A DNA stretch of 64,000 nt from Bacillus cereus (GCF_025917685.1 NZ_CP089518.1:3163001-3227000), one strand, 5' to 3'. Counted from the first letter of the stretch, positions 25,336 to 34,019 are shown. The notes: generated by a model not told the origin, from the letters alone. Made by a program: numbers and translations.

Positions 25336-26673
25336 TTACTGAGACACCCTACCGTTGTTTTCTCGCTGATGTTCATTATTTCCTTGTTGAGACCCTCTAC
25401 CGTTGTTCTCTTGCTGATTTCTATTATTTTCTTGCTGAGATCCTCTACCGTTGTTTTCTCGCTGATGTTCATTATTTCCTTGTTGAGATCCTCTACCGTT
25501 GTTCTCTTGCTGATTTCTATTATTTTCTTGCTGAGATCCTCTACCGTTGTTCTCTTGCTGGTGTCCATTATTTCCTTCCTGAGATCCTCTACCGTTGTTC
25601 TCTTGCTGGTGTCCATTATTTCCTTCCTGAGATTCTCTACCGTTATTCTCTTGCTGGTGTCCATTATTTCCTTCCTGAGGTCCTCTACCGTTATTCTCTT
25701 GCTGGTGTCCATTATTTTCTTGCTGAGATCCTCTACCGTTATTCTCTTGCTGGTGTCCATTATTTCCTTGCTGAGATCCTCTACCGTTATTCTCTTGCTG
25801 GTGTCCATTATTTCCTTGCTGAGATCCTCTACCGTTATTCTCTTGCTGGTGTCCATTATTTTCTTTTATTTGCTTCAGTTGCTGTTCCTTGGATTGCTTT
25901 TGTTCTATATGCTCCTGCTTCTCGTACCTTTCTTCTTTTGCAAGAGACGAATCCGATGATACATCAGGAGATGACTTTGGTTGCTCTTGATTAGACGGCG
26001 GCGCAGGAGGAGTAAGCGATTTCTGCTTCTCATTCTCTTGCTTTATATAAACACCTGTGCCAACTCCTGCTTTCATGGCATTCTCACGCATTTGCATCGT
26101 ACTGCTTTGATATACGACTTTAACGTGTTTTGTTTCATACTCTTTCTTTAATTTTTGCATAGCCTTTTCCAACTGTGGTTCTAACGACTTGTCCTTTGTA
26201 ACAGCTGTTAGCATAACTTGCTTATCATTCGTTAAGTACTTATCCTCTTGACTCTGCTTTATAATAATACGTATTACGTCTTGCAGGTGTTTATTTTCCC
26301 ATCGCTTCATTTCTTTTAAAATACGCCTTCCATCATCATTACAAGCTCGCAAATCTATAACACGAAGATCCTTTGTTACGCTCACCTCTAAACTTGGATT
26401 TATATCAACTGAGATATAGGCAAATACTTTTTCTTCCGGTTGGTTGTAGAAAAACAGCAACACACATAGAAAACAAGCAACTAGTAATGATGCAGGCTTT
26501 AAGGAAGAAGGGATTGAAAAACGCGGTGCTCTTTGTTCTTGTTCTTTAAACGAGATTTCTTCTCCAATCATGTAAGAGTGCGCTTTTCTTTTAAACGAAA
26601 TAAATTCTCCATTTGGAGTTAAAACAACTACGCTATGTTTTTTTATATCCATCACAATTCCTTTATTCATCAT
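25336..26673 (-). CDS. rsgI: RsgI-type anti-sigma-I factor with long Gln/Asn repeat tail
   Basis: 445 residues. The N-terminal cytoplasmic RsgI domain (about 1-50, MNKGIVMDIKKHSVVVLTPN) binds SigI. One membrane span follows (LLVACFLCVLLFFYN, about 62-80). An outside domain runs from VFAYISVDINPSLEV to about residue 215, then a Pro/Ser linker and Glu/Lys-rich segment. The tail is eleven copies of a 16-residue repeat (NNGHQQENNGRGSQQG type). A TAA replaces the CAA of the last repeat; without it the frame continues 26 codons, ending HQGDGKKNL at 25258. The gene overlaps sigI by 11 bp. The tail may contact the wall or envelope. Confidence 0.88.
   Translation of the reverse strand: MMNKGIVMDIKKHSVVVLTPNGEFISFKRKAHSYMIGEEISFKEQEQRAPRFSIPSSLKPASLLVACFLCVLLFFYNQPEEKVFAYISVDINPSLEVSVTKDLRVIDLRACNDDGRRILKEMKRWENKHLQDVIRIIIKQSQEDKYLTNDKQVMLTAVTKDKSLEPQLEKAMQKLKKEYETKHVKVVYQSSTMQMRENAMKAGVGTGVYIKQENEKQKSLTPPAPPSNQEQPKSSPDVSSDSSLAKEERYEKQEHIEQKQSKEQQLKQIKENNGHQQENNGRGSQQGNNGHQQENNGRGSQQGNNGHQQENNGRGSQQENNGHQQENNGRGPQEGNNGHQQENNGRESQEGNNGHQQENNGRGSQEGNNGHQQENNGRGSQQENNRNQQENNGRGSQQGNNEHQRENNGRGSQQENNRNQQENNGRGSQQGNNEHQRENNGRVSQ
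25339..25860 (-). repeat. 48-bp minisatellite in rsgI (about 11 copies)
   Basis: Tandem repeat of 48 bp, encoding 16 residues. Units differ at a few positions (HQQ/NQQ/HQR, SQQG/SQEG/SQQE), and the last four alternate between two types, as expected from recent unequal exchange. Because 48 is divisible by three, other frames are also open over the repeat. Confidence 0.95.
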
Positions 26674-27385
26674 GCTTCCCCCCTCTTATATAATCAAGAA
26701 TATATGTATAGTTATTTGCAAAGATAATACACATTGCAATAATGTATTTTCTATGTCGCTCCAACGTTTTACGACTTACCCTAACACGTGGCTCAATATG
26801 TTTCAGCGGTAACTTTTTCTTTCTGAACAGCTCTTCCATCATTTTCTCGTCTTTTATAATAATCTTTACAATTTCTATTAAGTGCTCACGCGTATCACGA
26901 TGCTTAGGAGATTCCTTAGCAAGCTCTGAAAATGTGATTTTAAACTCAGCTAGCACACTTTGAAAATGAAGAATTTCCTCCTTACGGTTACTATTTTCTA
27001 TCTCTTTCATATACTCCGTAAGCGATACTTGCATTTCTAATATTTCCTCTTGCTTATCTTCTTTTAAAAAGACAAGATTATGCTTAGACTCCTTGCGTAT
27101 ATAGTCAATTACATCTCTTTTTATAAGAAGATCAGCAAACGCTAGAAAAGATTTTCCTTTTTTATATGAATACTGTTCAATTGCCTCGTTAAACGCAAAC
27201 AATCCAATACTATATTCATCATCCTGTTCTGTAATATATCGGCGGCAGACAGACGAGATTGATTTTCTAATAAACGGCTGATACTGTACGATAAAAGCGT
27301 CCTTATCTCCACCGTTGTTTTGTATGTTAAATACGATATCTTCTATTTTCGGTTTTCTTAAGATCTTCATTACTAAACTCAACAC
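26663..27385 (-). CDS. sigI: RNA polymerase sigma factor SigI
   Basis: 240-residue sigma-70-family factor of the SigI type. Region 2 is in QPFIRKSISSVCRRYITEQDDEYSI (split: QPFIRKSISSVCRR, EQDDEYSIGLFAFNEAIEQY) and FLAFADLLIKRDVIDYIRKE. The C-terminal DNA-binding part is KHIEPRVRVSRKTLERHRKYI. The GTG at 27385 has only a weak GAGAGAG site; the in-frame ATG five codons later is an alternative. SigI responds to heat or, in clostridia, to polysaccharides through RsgI. rsgI overlaps its end. Confidence 0.9.
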   Translation of the reverse strand: MLSLVMKILRKPKIEDIVFNIQNNGGDKDAFIVQYQPFIRKSISSVCRRYITEQDDEYSIGLFAFNEAIEQYSYKKGKSFLAFADLLIKRDVIDYIRKESKHNLVFLKEDKQEEILEMQVSLTEYMKEIENSNRKEEILHFQSVLAEFKITFSELAKESPKHRDTREHLIEIVKIIIKDEKMMEELFRKKKLPLKHIEPRVRVSRKTLERHRKYIIAMCIIFANNYTYILDYIRGGKHDE

Positions 27386-27417
27386 TTGTAATCTCTCTCC
27401 CTCCTTCTGCTTTAAAT

Positions 27418-27450
27418 AGCAAAATGGTCACTAAACAAGTGACCATTTAA
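27418..27450 (-). terminator. Hairpin between the lysine-rich gene and sigI (attenuator-like)
   Basis: AAATGGTCACT and AGTGACCATTT with a five-base loop, followed on the minus strand by only a short T run. It sits about 30 bp before the sigI ribosome site, so sigI transcripts must start close by or read through it. Confidence 0.65.
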
Positions 27451-27460
27451 CCACATTTTC

Positions 27461-27779
27461 TTAGTACTTTTCTTTTAGCTTGTCTTCTTGCTGTTGTTCA
27501 TATTTTTCACGACCGATTTTTCAGATGATTATTCTTTTCTACTTGCGCTAGAGTGAAGTCTGTATTTGGTTCTGCTTTCTTGTTTTCTTTTGCAATAGCG
27601 TCCGCTAGTTTTTCTTGTTCTTTTTCTATTTTAGCCGCAATCTTTGAATAACTCTTCTCTATATTTTTGGTAATTTTAGCTTTTACTTTCGGATTCCCCA
27701 CTTAATCTAGCAATTTTAGTAATGCTTCAATGTTGTTTTCGATGTGTACTTTTACTTTCATGACTTCTTTTTCATTCAT
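27461..27779 (-). pseudogene. Lysine/glutamate-rich protein, broken
   Basis: The frame from ATG 27779 reads MNEKEVMKVKVHIENN to ALLKLLD, then TAA at 27702-27704. It resumes at once with GNPKVKAKITKNIEKSYSKI and KIEKEQEKLADAIAKENK. Near 27510 it shifts frame to finish REKYEQQQEDKLKEKY. One stop and one frameshift thus split a charged, probably coiled-coil protein of about 105 residues. It lies directly upstream of sigI and just downstream of a SigI-like promoter. A 64-residue internal product from the GTG at 27701 remains possible. Family not recognised. Confidence 0.6.
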
Positions 27780-27801
27780 TTGCTTTCTTCACTATATATA
27801 T

Positions 27802-27830
27802 TTCGAAGGAACAAAAAGATTTATGGGGGT
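27802..27830 (-). promoter_or_regulatory. Candidate SigI-dependent promoter
   Basis: On the minus strand ACCCCC (27830-27825) and CGAA (27805-27802) are 19 bp apart, that is 17 if the -10 is taken as TTCGAA. ACCCCC and CGAA are the -35 and -10 features I recall for SigI promoters. It would drive the lysine-rich gene and possibly sigI-rsgI. Confidence 0.5.
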
Positions 27831-27872
27831 CAAAAAAACATTTTTTATAAAATAGCTATTTATTTCAAAAAT

Positions 27873-27917
27873 AAAAACTATCAATTTGAAAAAAGATTAA
27901 TCAAATTGATAGTTTTC
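27873..27917. repeat. Inverted repeat, terminator-like
   Basis: AAAACTATCAATTTGA and TCAAATTGATAGTTTT around a 13-base centre. It has A/T runs on both sides and no neighbouring gene end, so its role is unclear. Confidence 0.55.
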
Positions 27918-28069
27918 TTGTTATATTTATTAATTTTGTATAACTAAGGTTAATCATATAAGCCTTTAATTGTAGTTATCCTTTTTCCTGTTACTTCTAT
28001 TGCAAACATGATACAAGATTTTATCGGCCACCCCTTCACTAAAACCGTTCATTGCCATAAAGTCTTTTT

Positions 28070-28249
28070 TTAGCACCAAAAAATCCCTACAGATATAACT
28101 CCATACTTAAAAAGTAAGGGGATTATTATTAAAATTACGGAAAGGAATATTCCTAAAGATATTCTTTCAAACTTACCATTTACTCCACCACCAATGTATT
28201 TACCTGAAGCTAAATATTTATCTACATTAGACAACATATACTCTGTCAT
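28070..28249 (-). pseudogene. Fragment of a small membrane protein
   Basis: A 59-codon minus-strand frame reads MTEYMLSNVDKYLASGKYIG and ends with one hydrophobic span (ISLGIFLSVILIIIPLLF). The same frame continues about 20 codons upstream without a start codon or a good ribosome site, so this is probably the 3' part of a truncated gene. No family recognised. Confidence 0.4.
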
Positions 28250-28381
28250 TTGGGTAGGTAATCCTTCTTCTCTTAAAATAAACTTAAATATATTATAGAT
28301 TTAAAAATATCAGAAAGATAAATGTTATAATTTTCTAAAACATCCAAAAAAGTTGTTTTTTAGAAAAGGAGTAGAGGGGAA

Positions 28382-28606
28382 ATGTTTCAGAAGCTCAAAT
28401 TTTATTTAATCAGTCTTGTAATTAGTTCAATGTTCGGTGGGATTATCATAGGTGCTAATTTCTTGGTCCATAACATCTACTATTTAGTTGTAGGTAAAGA
28501 ATTTCATTTTAATATGTGGTCTTCCATTATTATATTTAGTATCGTATTTATTTCGGGTTTCTCGTATATGTTGAAAAAGGGTCCAGATATACTTATTAAT
28601 GATTAA
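28382..28606 (+). CDS. Small two-span membrane protein (74 aa)
   Basis: 74 residues with two hydrophobic spans (FYLISLVISSMFGGIIIGAN and SSIIIFSIVFISGFSYML) separated by a short polar loop. GGAG and AGAGGGG precede the ATG. No known family. It overlaps the start of another membrane micro-ORF by 8 bp. Confidence 0.55.
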   Translation: MFQKLKFYLISLVISSMFGGIIIGANFLVHNIYYLVVGKEFHFNMWSSIIIFSIVFISGFSYMLKKGPDILIND

Positions 28607-28694
28607 ACCAATAGTAATTATCGTAGGCGCTACCATAATTTTGGTGGCGTCTTGTTTGTTGTTCAGGAAAGCTAACAAAACTAAATCCCCTTAA
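28599..28694 (+). CDS. Membrane micro-protein (31 aa)
   Basis: 31 codons starting within the end of the previous gene: MIKPIVIIVGATIILVAS then CLLFRKANKTKSP, one membrane span with a basic tail. It has no ribosome site of its own, so it would depend on coupling to the gene upstream. A dispersed hairpin repeat follows six bases later and could terminate it. Confidence 0.4.
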   Translation: MIKPIVIIVGATIILVASCLLFRKANKTKSP

Positions 28695-28699
28695 TAATG

Positions 28700-28752
28700 A
28701 AAAAACACGCCATCCTTTCCTATGATCTCAAGAAAAAATAGTGTGTTTTTTA
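28700..28752. repeat. Dispersed hairpin repeat B, copy 1
   Basis: AAAAACACGCCATCCTTTCC, then TATGAT and a complementary arm ending GTGTGTTTTTT. It is related to the copies at 39340 and 41779, and terminator-like. Confidence 0.6.
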
Positions 28753-29175
28753 ATTTTATGAAGAACTAATTATTTCTTTTATATAAATAAGAAAGGAAAT
28801 TTATTATCATATTAATTAAACATATAACCTCGCTTCCTATTAAAAGGAGTATTTTGTTTTGAACTGTCGCTCCATTTCATTCATTTGCAACTTTTTCCTC
28901 ATCTTTCATTTTCCAACATATATGAAACACGACCTGCACCATCCCACTTAAAAAGAAAGAGTTTTTTATATTACCGTTTAAAACCCTTAACAAATTTATC
29001 ACAAAATTCTCCCCCCTAAAAGTTGCATCATATCTTCATATAGTCATAAAATTAATCTGTGGTCGAAAATACGTAAAGAGCTGCTGGAATGAATTACTGA
29101 GAATACGAAGAATAAAGGAGAGAAACGGAGTAAAAACTAAAAAAATTAGACAAGGAAAATGGAGAGATGAATTAA
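28753..29175. other. Gene-free stretch upstream of the ABC exporter
   Basis: 420 bp without a supported gene. The last 110 bp are purine-rich and directly precede the exporter start; a short open frame there (ELLRIRRIKERNGVK) has no start codon. The promoter is presumably here but I cannot place it. Confidence 0.4.
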
Positions 29176-31422
29176 ATGTTAAAGATTATCAAACATTTAA
29201 AGCCATTTGTTGCTTCCATCATTGCAGTTGTATGTCTTTTAACTGTGCAGGCAGTATGCGATCTATCACTGCCAGACTACATGTCTAACATTGTCAATGT
29301 AGGGATTCAACAAAAAGGTGTAGAAAATGCAGTACCTGAGGTTATTCGTAAAAGTGAAATGGATAAACTTACGCTCTTTATGAATGAAAATGAGAAGAAA
29401 AAAGTTGCTGACAACTATGTGCTTTTAGATAAGAACAACCTCTCTCAAAGTGAACTAAAAAATGACTTAAAAGATTATCAGCAGCTTGATAAAGAGCCAC
29501 TTTATAAGCTACATACAGAAGATAAAAAAATAATTAACGAACTTAACGATATCTTTGGGAAACCAATGTTAATTACACAAGGAATTGAAAAAGGTGGCTC
29601 ATCTGCTTTCTCTCCTGCTGCGACAGGTGACAACAACACACCAGCGAAGCTTCCGCCAAATACAGATCCTTTTGCAATCATTGCGAAACTTCCTCAAGAT
29701 CAAATCAATGCAATGAAAGAAAAGGCAGATGAAAAGTTTAAGAATATGCCAGGCAGCATGGTAACACAATCAGCTGTTTCATACATTGAGAATGAGTATA
29801 AGAAGATCGGTATCAATACTGATAAGCTTCAATCTAATTTTATTCTTACTTCCGGCGGGAAAATGCTACTTTTATCCTTAGTAAGTATGGCAGCTACCGT
29901 TATCGTGAGTTTACTTGCTGCAAAAGTAGCTGCAGGACTCGGCAGAGACCTTAGAAAGAAAGTATTCCGGAAAGTTACAAACTTCTCGAATGCAGAGTTT
30001 GATAAGTTTTCCACTGCATCTCTAATCACAAGAAGTACAAATGATATCCAGCAAGTTCAAACACTTATGGTTATGATGCTTCGCATTGTATTCTATGCAC
30101 CAATTTTAGGTATCGGCGGCATTATTAAAGTACTTACTACAGACCTTTCAATGGGATGGATTATCGCAGTTGCGGTAATTGCGATTTTAAGCCTAGTCAT
30201 TGGTTTATTTAGCATCGCGATTCCTAGGTTTAAGCGTATCCAAAAGTTAGTAGATAAAATTAACTTAATCACTCGTGAATCTTTAACCGGTATGCTCGTT
30301 ATTCGTGCTTTTAATAATCAAAAACATGAAGAAAAGAAATTTGAAAAAGGAAATCAAGATTTAACAAAAACAAATTTATTTGTAAGCCGTTTAATGTCAT
30401 TTATGATGCCAATGATGATGTTTATTATGAATGCCGTTACTGTACTTATTATTTGGGTTGGATCACACCAAGTGGATATGGGACATATGCAAGTTGGTGA
30501 TTTGATGGCATTTATGCAATATACAATGCAAATCATCATGGCCTTCTTAATGATTTCAATGGTATCTATTATGGTTCCACGTGCTTCAGTTTCCGCACAA
30601 CGTATCGCAGAAGTTTTAGATACTGACATTACCATTAGTGATGTAAAAGAGCCGAAAACATTTGCTTCAGACAAGAAAGGTTACGTTGAATTTAAAAATG
30701 TTGGCTTTAGATACCCAGGTGCAGAAGAAGATGTGCTTTCCAATATCACCTTCACTGCAAAACCTGGTGAAACGACAGCTTTCATCGGAAGTACAGGTAG
30801 TGGTAAATCAACATTAATCAACTTAATTCCACGCTTTTACGATGTCACAAGCGGCCAAATATTAATAGATGGCACGGATATTAGAGAAGTATCTCAGAAG
30901 GAATTAAGAGAGAAAATTGGTTATGTACCGCAAAAAGGAGTTCTCTTCTCAGGTACAATCGAGAGTAATTTGAAATACGGTAAGAAAGAAGCAACTGAAG
31001 AAGAACTCGAAAAAGCGGCAGAAATCGCGCAGGCTATGGAGTTTATTAATGCGAAACCTGAAAACTTCCATACAGAAATATCACAAGGTGGTACGAACGT
31101 TTCCGGTGGTCAAAAACAAAGACTTTCTATTGCGCGTGCTCTTACGAAAAAATCGGAAATCTTCATATTCGATGATAGTTTCTCAGCTCTTGACTTTAAG
31201 ACAGACGCAGCATTGCGCAGAGCTTTAAACAATGAGATTACAGGAAGTACTATTTTACTTATTGCCCAAAGAATCAGTACAATCATGAATGCCGATAAGA
31301 TTATTGTACTTAACGAAGGAAAAATAGTTGGAACTGGTACTCATGAAGAGCTTATGGAAAACTGTGAAGTTTATAAGCAAATTGCTTTATCACAACTTTC
31401 AAGAGAGGAGTTGTCATCATGA
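29176..31422 (+). CDS. ABC exporter subunit A (fused membrane/ATPase) with large outside loop
   Basis: 748 residues. TM1 (about 10-30) is followed by a roughly 190-residue hydrophilic insert before TM2 (about 235), far longer than in usual exporters and predicted outside. The ATPase has Walker A IGSTGSGKST, signature VSGGQKQRLS and Walker B FIFDDSFSALD, in which the catalytic Glu is Asp: a degenerate site. It pairs with the next gene (4-bp overlap) as a heterodimeric multidrug/lipid-type exporter. Substrate unknown. Confidence 0.9.
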   Translation: MLKIIKHLKPFVASIIAVVCLLTVQAVCDLSLPDYMSNIVNVGIQQKGVENAVPEVIRKSEMDKLTLFMNENEKKKVADNYVLLDKNNLSQSELKNDLKDYQQLDKEPLYKLHTEDKKIINELNDIFGKPMLITQGIEKGGSSAFSPAATGDNNTPAKLPPNTDPFAIIAKLPQDQINAMKEKADEKFKNMPGSMVTQSAVSYIENEYKKIGINTDKLQSNFILTSGGKMLLLSLVSMAATVIVSLLAAKVAAGLGRDLRKKVFRKVTNFSNAEFDKFSTASLITRSTNDIQQVQTLMVMMLRIVFYAPILGIGGIIKVLTTDLSMGWIIAVAVIAILSLVIGLFSIAIPRFKRIQKLVDKINLITRESLTGMLVIRAFNNQKHEEKKFEKGNQDLTKTNLFVSRLMSFMMPMMMFIMNAVTVLIIWVGSHQVDMGHMQVGDLMAFMQYTMQIIMAFLMISMVSIMVPRASVSAQRIAEVLDTDITISDVKEPKTFASDKKGYVEFKNVGFRYPGAEEDVLSNITFTAKPGETTAFIGSTGSGKSTLINLIPRFYDVTSGQILIDGTDIREVSQKELREKIGYVPQKGVLFSGTIESNLKYGKKEATEEELEKAAEIAQAMEFINAKPENFHTEISQGGTNVSGGQKQRLSIARALTKKSEIFIFDDSFSALDFKTDAALRRALNNEITGSTILLIAQRISTIMNADKIIVLNEGKIVGTGTHEELMENCEVYKQIALSQLSREELSS

Positions 31423-33293
31423 GTGATAGAAAAATAGAAAATAGAAAACAAGGCGGTCCTGGCCCTGGCGGTGGCGGTCATATGGGCGGCGGCATGAGAA
31501 AGATTGAGAAAGCAAAAAACTTCAAAGGAACGATGAATAAACTCCTTCAATACTTGAAGCCCTATAAATTATCAATCTTAATCGTTATCCTTTTCGCAAT
31601 CGGTAGTGCAGCCTTTACAATCGTTGGTCCAAAAATTTTAGGAAAAGCGACAACAAAACTTTTCGAAGGACTCGTAAGCAAAGTATCAGGAGCACCCGGT
31701 GCGGCCATTGACTTTACCTATATCGGAAACATTGTCATTTTACTCCTTGGATTATATATACTGAGCACTGTGTTTGGTATTATTCAGGGGTACATTATTT
31801 CTGGAGTAGCTCAAAAAGTATCTTATAACTTCAGAAAAGAAATCGATGAAAAAATTAACCGTATGCCGCTGAAATACTTTGATAAAACAACGCACGGCGA
31901 AGTATTATCGAGAATTACAAATGACGTAGATACGGTGAGCCAAACTTTAAACCAAAGTATGTCGCAAATCATCACATCCGTTATTACAATCATCGGTGTA
32001 CTTATCATGATGTTATCAATCAGCTGGCAGATGACATTAGTGGCGCTTTTAATATTGCCAGTATCGATGATTCTCATCATGGCAGTCGTAAAACGATCAC
32101 AAAAATACTTCAAATCCCAGCAAGAATATTTAGGACACGTAAACGGTCAGGTCGAAGAAATTTATAGTGGTCACAATATTGTAAAAGCCTTTAACAAAGA
32201 AGAAGAAGAAGTAAAAAAATTCGAAAAGGTAAATGATACCCTTTACCACTCCGCATGGAAATCTCAATTTTTATCTGGAATGATGATGCCGATTATGACA
32301 TTTATCGGTAATATCGGTTACGTCGCTGTATCTATTTTAGGTGGATGGCTTGCGGTAAAGAGAACCATCGCGGTTGGAGACATTTTAGCCTTTGTGCAAT
32401 ATGTTAGAAGCTTTACGCAACCCATCGCTCAAGTAGCGCAAATCGCAAACGTACTTCAATCCACTGCGGCTGCTGCAGAAAGAGTCTTCGAATTTTTAGA
32501 AGAAGAAGAGGAAGTGCCAGAAGCAGAAAATCCAGTGAAGCTGCAAAAGGTTCAAGGAGAAGTTACCTTCCAAGATGTTCAATTTGGATACAATCCAGAT
32601 AAGATCATCATCAATAATTTCTCATCTAACATTAAACCTGGACAAAAAGTAGCAATCGTCGGACCAACCGGAGCTGGTAAAACAACGATTGTAAAACTGT
32701 TAATGCGTTTCTATGACATAAACAGCGGTGCAATATGTATCGACGGTCACGATATAAAAGACTTCACGCGAGAAGACCTGCGCAACATGTTTGGTATGGT
32801 ACTTCAAGACACTTGGCTATTTAACGGATCCATCATGGAAAATATACGTTACGGTAGACTCGATGCTACAGACGAAGAAGTAATTGAAGCAGCGAAAGCA
32901 GCTCACGTTCACAACTTCGTAAAAACATTACCAAATAAATATCAAATGGAACTAAACGAAGAAGCAAGCAACGTATCCCAAGGACAAAAGCAACTACTAA
33001 CAATTGCACGTGCCCTTATAGCGGATCCGAAAATATTAATACTCGATGAAGCAACAAGCTCCATTGACACTCGTACAGAAGTACTGATTCAAAAAGCGAT
33101 GGAAAACCTTATGGAAGGTAGAACAAGCTTCATTATCGCTCATAGATTATCAACAATACGTGATGCAGATTTAATCCTTGTCATGAAAGATGGGGATATT
33201 GTAGAGCAAGGTAATCATGAAGAGTTATTGAAAGCTGATGGTTTCTATGCTTCGCTTTACAATAGTCAGTTTGAAGGTGCGGATGCTTCGTGA
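31419..33293 (+). CDS. ABC exporter subunit B (fused membrane/ATPase)
   Basis: 624 residues. The N-terminus is Gly-rich (GGPGPGGGGHMGGGMRK), followed by a six-span TMD. The ATPase has Walker A VGPTGAGKTT and Walker B LILDEATSSID with the catalytic Glu, but the signature is degenerate (VSQGQKQLL). Together with subunit A this gives one full and one crippled ATP site, the usual asymmetry of heterodimeric exporters. The ATG overlaps the stop of subunit A. Confidence 0.9.
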   Translation: MSDRKIENRKQGGPGPGGGGHMGGGMRKIEKAKNFKGTMNKLLQYLKPYKLSILIVILFAIGSAAFTIVGPKILGKATTKLFEGLVSKVSGAPGAAIDFTYIGNIVILLLGLYILSTVFGIIQGYIISGVAQKVSYNFRKEIDEKINRMPLKYFDKTTHGEVLSRITNDVDTVSQTLNQSMSQIITSVITIIGVLIMMLSISWQMTLVALLILPVSMILIMAVVKRSQKYFKSQQEYLGHVNGQVEEIYSGHNIVKAFNKEEEEVKKFEKVNDTLYHSAWKSQFLSGMMMPIMTFIGNIGYVAVSILGGWLAVKRTIAVGDILAFVQYVRSFTQPIAQVAQIANVLQSTAAAAERVFEFLEEEEEVPEAENPVKLQKVQGEVTFQDVQFGYNPDKIIINNFSSNIKPGQKVAIVGPTGAGKTTIVKLLMRFYDINSGAICIDGHDIKDFTREDLRNMFGMVLQDTWLFNGSIMENIRYGRLDATDEEVIEAAKAAHVHNFVKTLPNKYQMELNEEASNVSQGQKQLLTIARALIADPKILILDEATSSIDTRTEVLIQKAMENLMEGRTSFIIAHRLSTIRDADLILVMKDGDIVEQGNHEELLKADGFYASLYNSQFEGADAS

Positions 33294-33303
33294 GATTGAT
33301 GGG

Positions 33304-33337
33304 ACACTCCTCTTTTTTAGAGGGGTGTTTTATTTTT
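33304..33337 (+). terminator. Terminator of the ABC exporter operon
   Basis: ACACTCCTCT and AGAGGGGTGT followed by TTTTATTTTT. Confidence 0.85.
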
Positions 33338-33449
33338 AGCCCCTATTTTAATAACAGTCATTGAAAACATAAAAATAGCCATCATTTCACGGATATTAGG
33401 CTAACCCCCATCGCTATCAAGCAAAGGTTTTAATATACCCCCTAAACAA

Positions 33450-33498
33450 AAATTCACATCAACTAGCCCCCGCAAGAGGTGCTAGTTGATGTGAATTT
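33450..33498. repeat. 18-bp perfect inverted repeat
   Basis: AAATTCACATCAACTAGC and its exact complement around a 13-base loop (33468-33480). It is not followed by a T run, so it is not a standard terminator. A dispersed repeat (C) begins at its right edge. Confidence 0.6.
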
Positions 33499-33560
33499 CG
33501 TTATCGAAAGTGAAATGAGCTTACACATCCAAGCTGTTGATGATAGCTTATATTTGATGA
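33499..33560 (+). repeat. Dispersed repeat C, copy 2
   Basis: Matches 5657-5718 over about 60 bp (GTGAAATGAGCTTACACATC, AAGCTGTTGATGATAG). Confidence 0.5.
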
Positions 33561-33654
33561 TCTGTCCATTTGGCATTTCAAACTGTTTGCGTAGCCTGCA
33601 TATCCTTAGCGTATAAAATCTGCGTTTTGTCGTCAGCACTCTGTTAAGAAAAAG

Positions 33655-33683
33655 AAAAAACACTCGAATAAGAGTGTCTTTTC
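33655..33683 (-). terminator. Terminator of yjcZ-like gene
   Basis: AAAAGACACTC and GAGTGTTTTTTTC around a six-base loop on the minus strand. Confidence 0.8.
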
Positions 33684-33694
33684 TAATAGTTTTT

Positions 33695-33796
33695 TTAGCA
33701 GAAGCAGCTAGCCCCAACTATGATTAATAAAATAAATAATACAACTAATAAAGCAAATCCTCCAGCAAAGCCGCCACAACTACCACCAAATCCCAT
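33695..33796 (-). CDS. YjcZ-family sporulation peptide (33 aa)
   Basis: The 33 codons read MGFGGSCGGFAGGFALLVV then a hydrophobic stretch ending GASCFC. Gly-rich start, one membrane span and terminal Cys are the hallmarks of the YjcZ family of small spore-associated proteins in Bacillus. AAAGGAGG is placed ideally before the ATG and a terminator follows. Confidence 0.88.
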   Translation of the reverse strand: MGFGGSCGGFAGGFALLVVLFILLIIVGASCFC

Positions 33797-34019
33797 AATA
33801 GTTCCTCCTTTAGATAAGAGGGGAAAACTAGGGGTCACTCATGTATTTTAATGGATTCATTTTACTTTATGTTTTTACGCATGAATTGAGCAGGTCCTTT
33901 TGAAAATCGAATAATACAACAGTTGAAATGCTTCGTGTTGCATAAGTTTGCAAAATATGAAGGCATTCCCCACTCTCTATAGAAGTATATACCTATCGAA
34001 AAAATAGGTAGGTGAGAAA

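Noticed and set aside
25339..25860. CRISPR-like array
   Set aside because: Repeats are contiguous and coding, with no unique spacers; it is a protein-coding minisatellite.
25251..25959. Long repetitive frames over the rsgI repeats (MDTSKRITVEDLSKEI repeats on minus, hydrophobic repeats on plus)
   Set aside because: They are other frames of the 48-bp minisatellite, open only because 48 is a multiple of three; no ribosome site.
33463..33717. 84-codon minus-strand frame
   Set aside because: Runs over the hairpin, repeat C and the yjcZ-like gene in another frame; no start signal.
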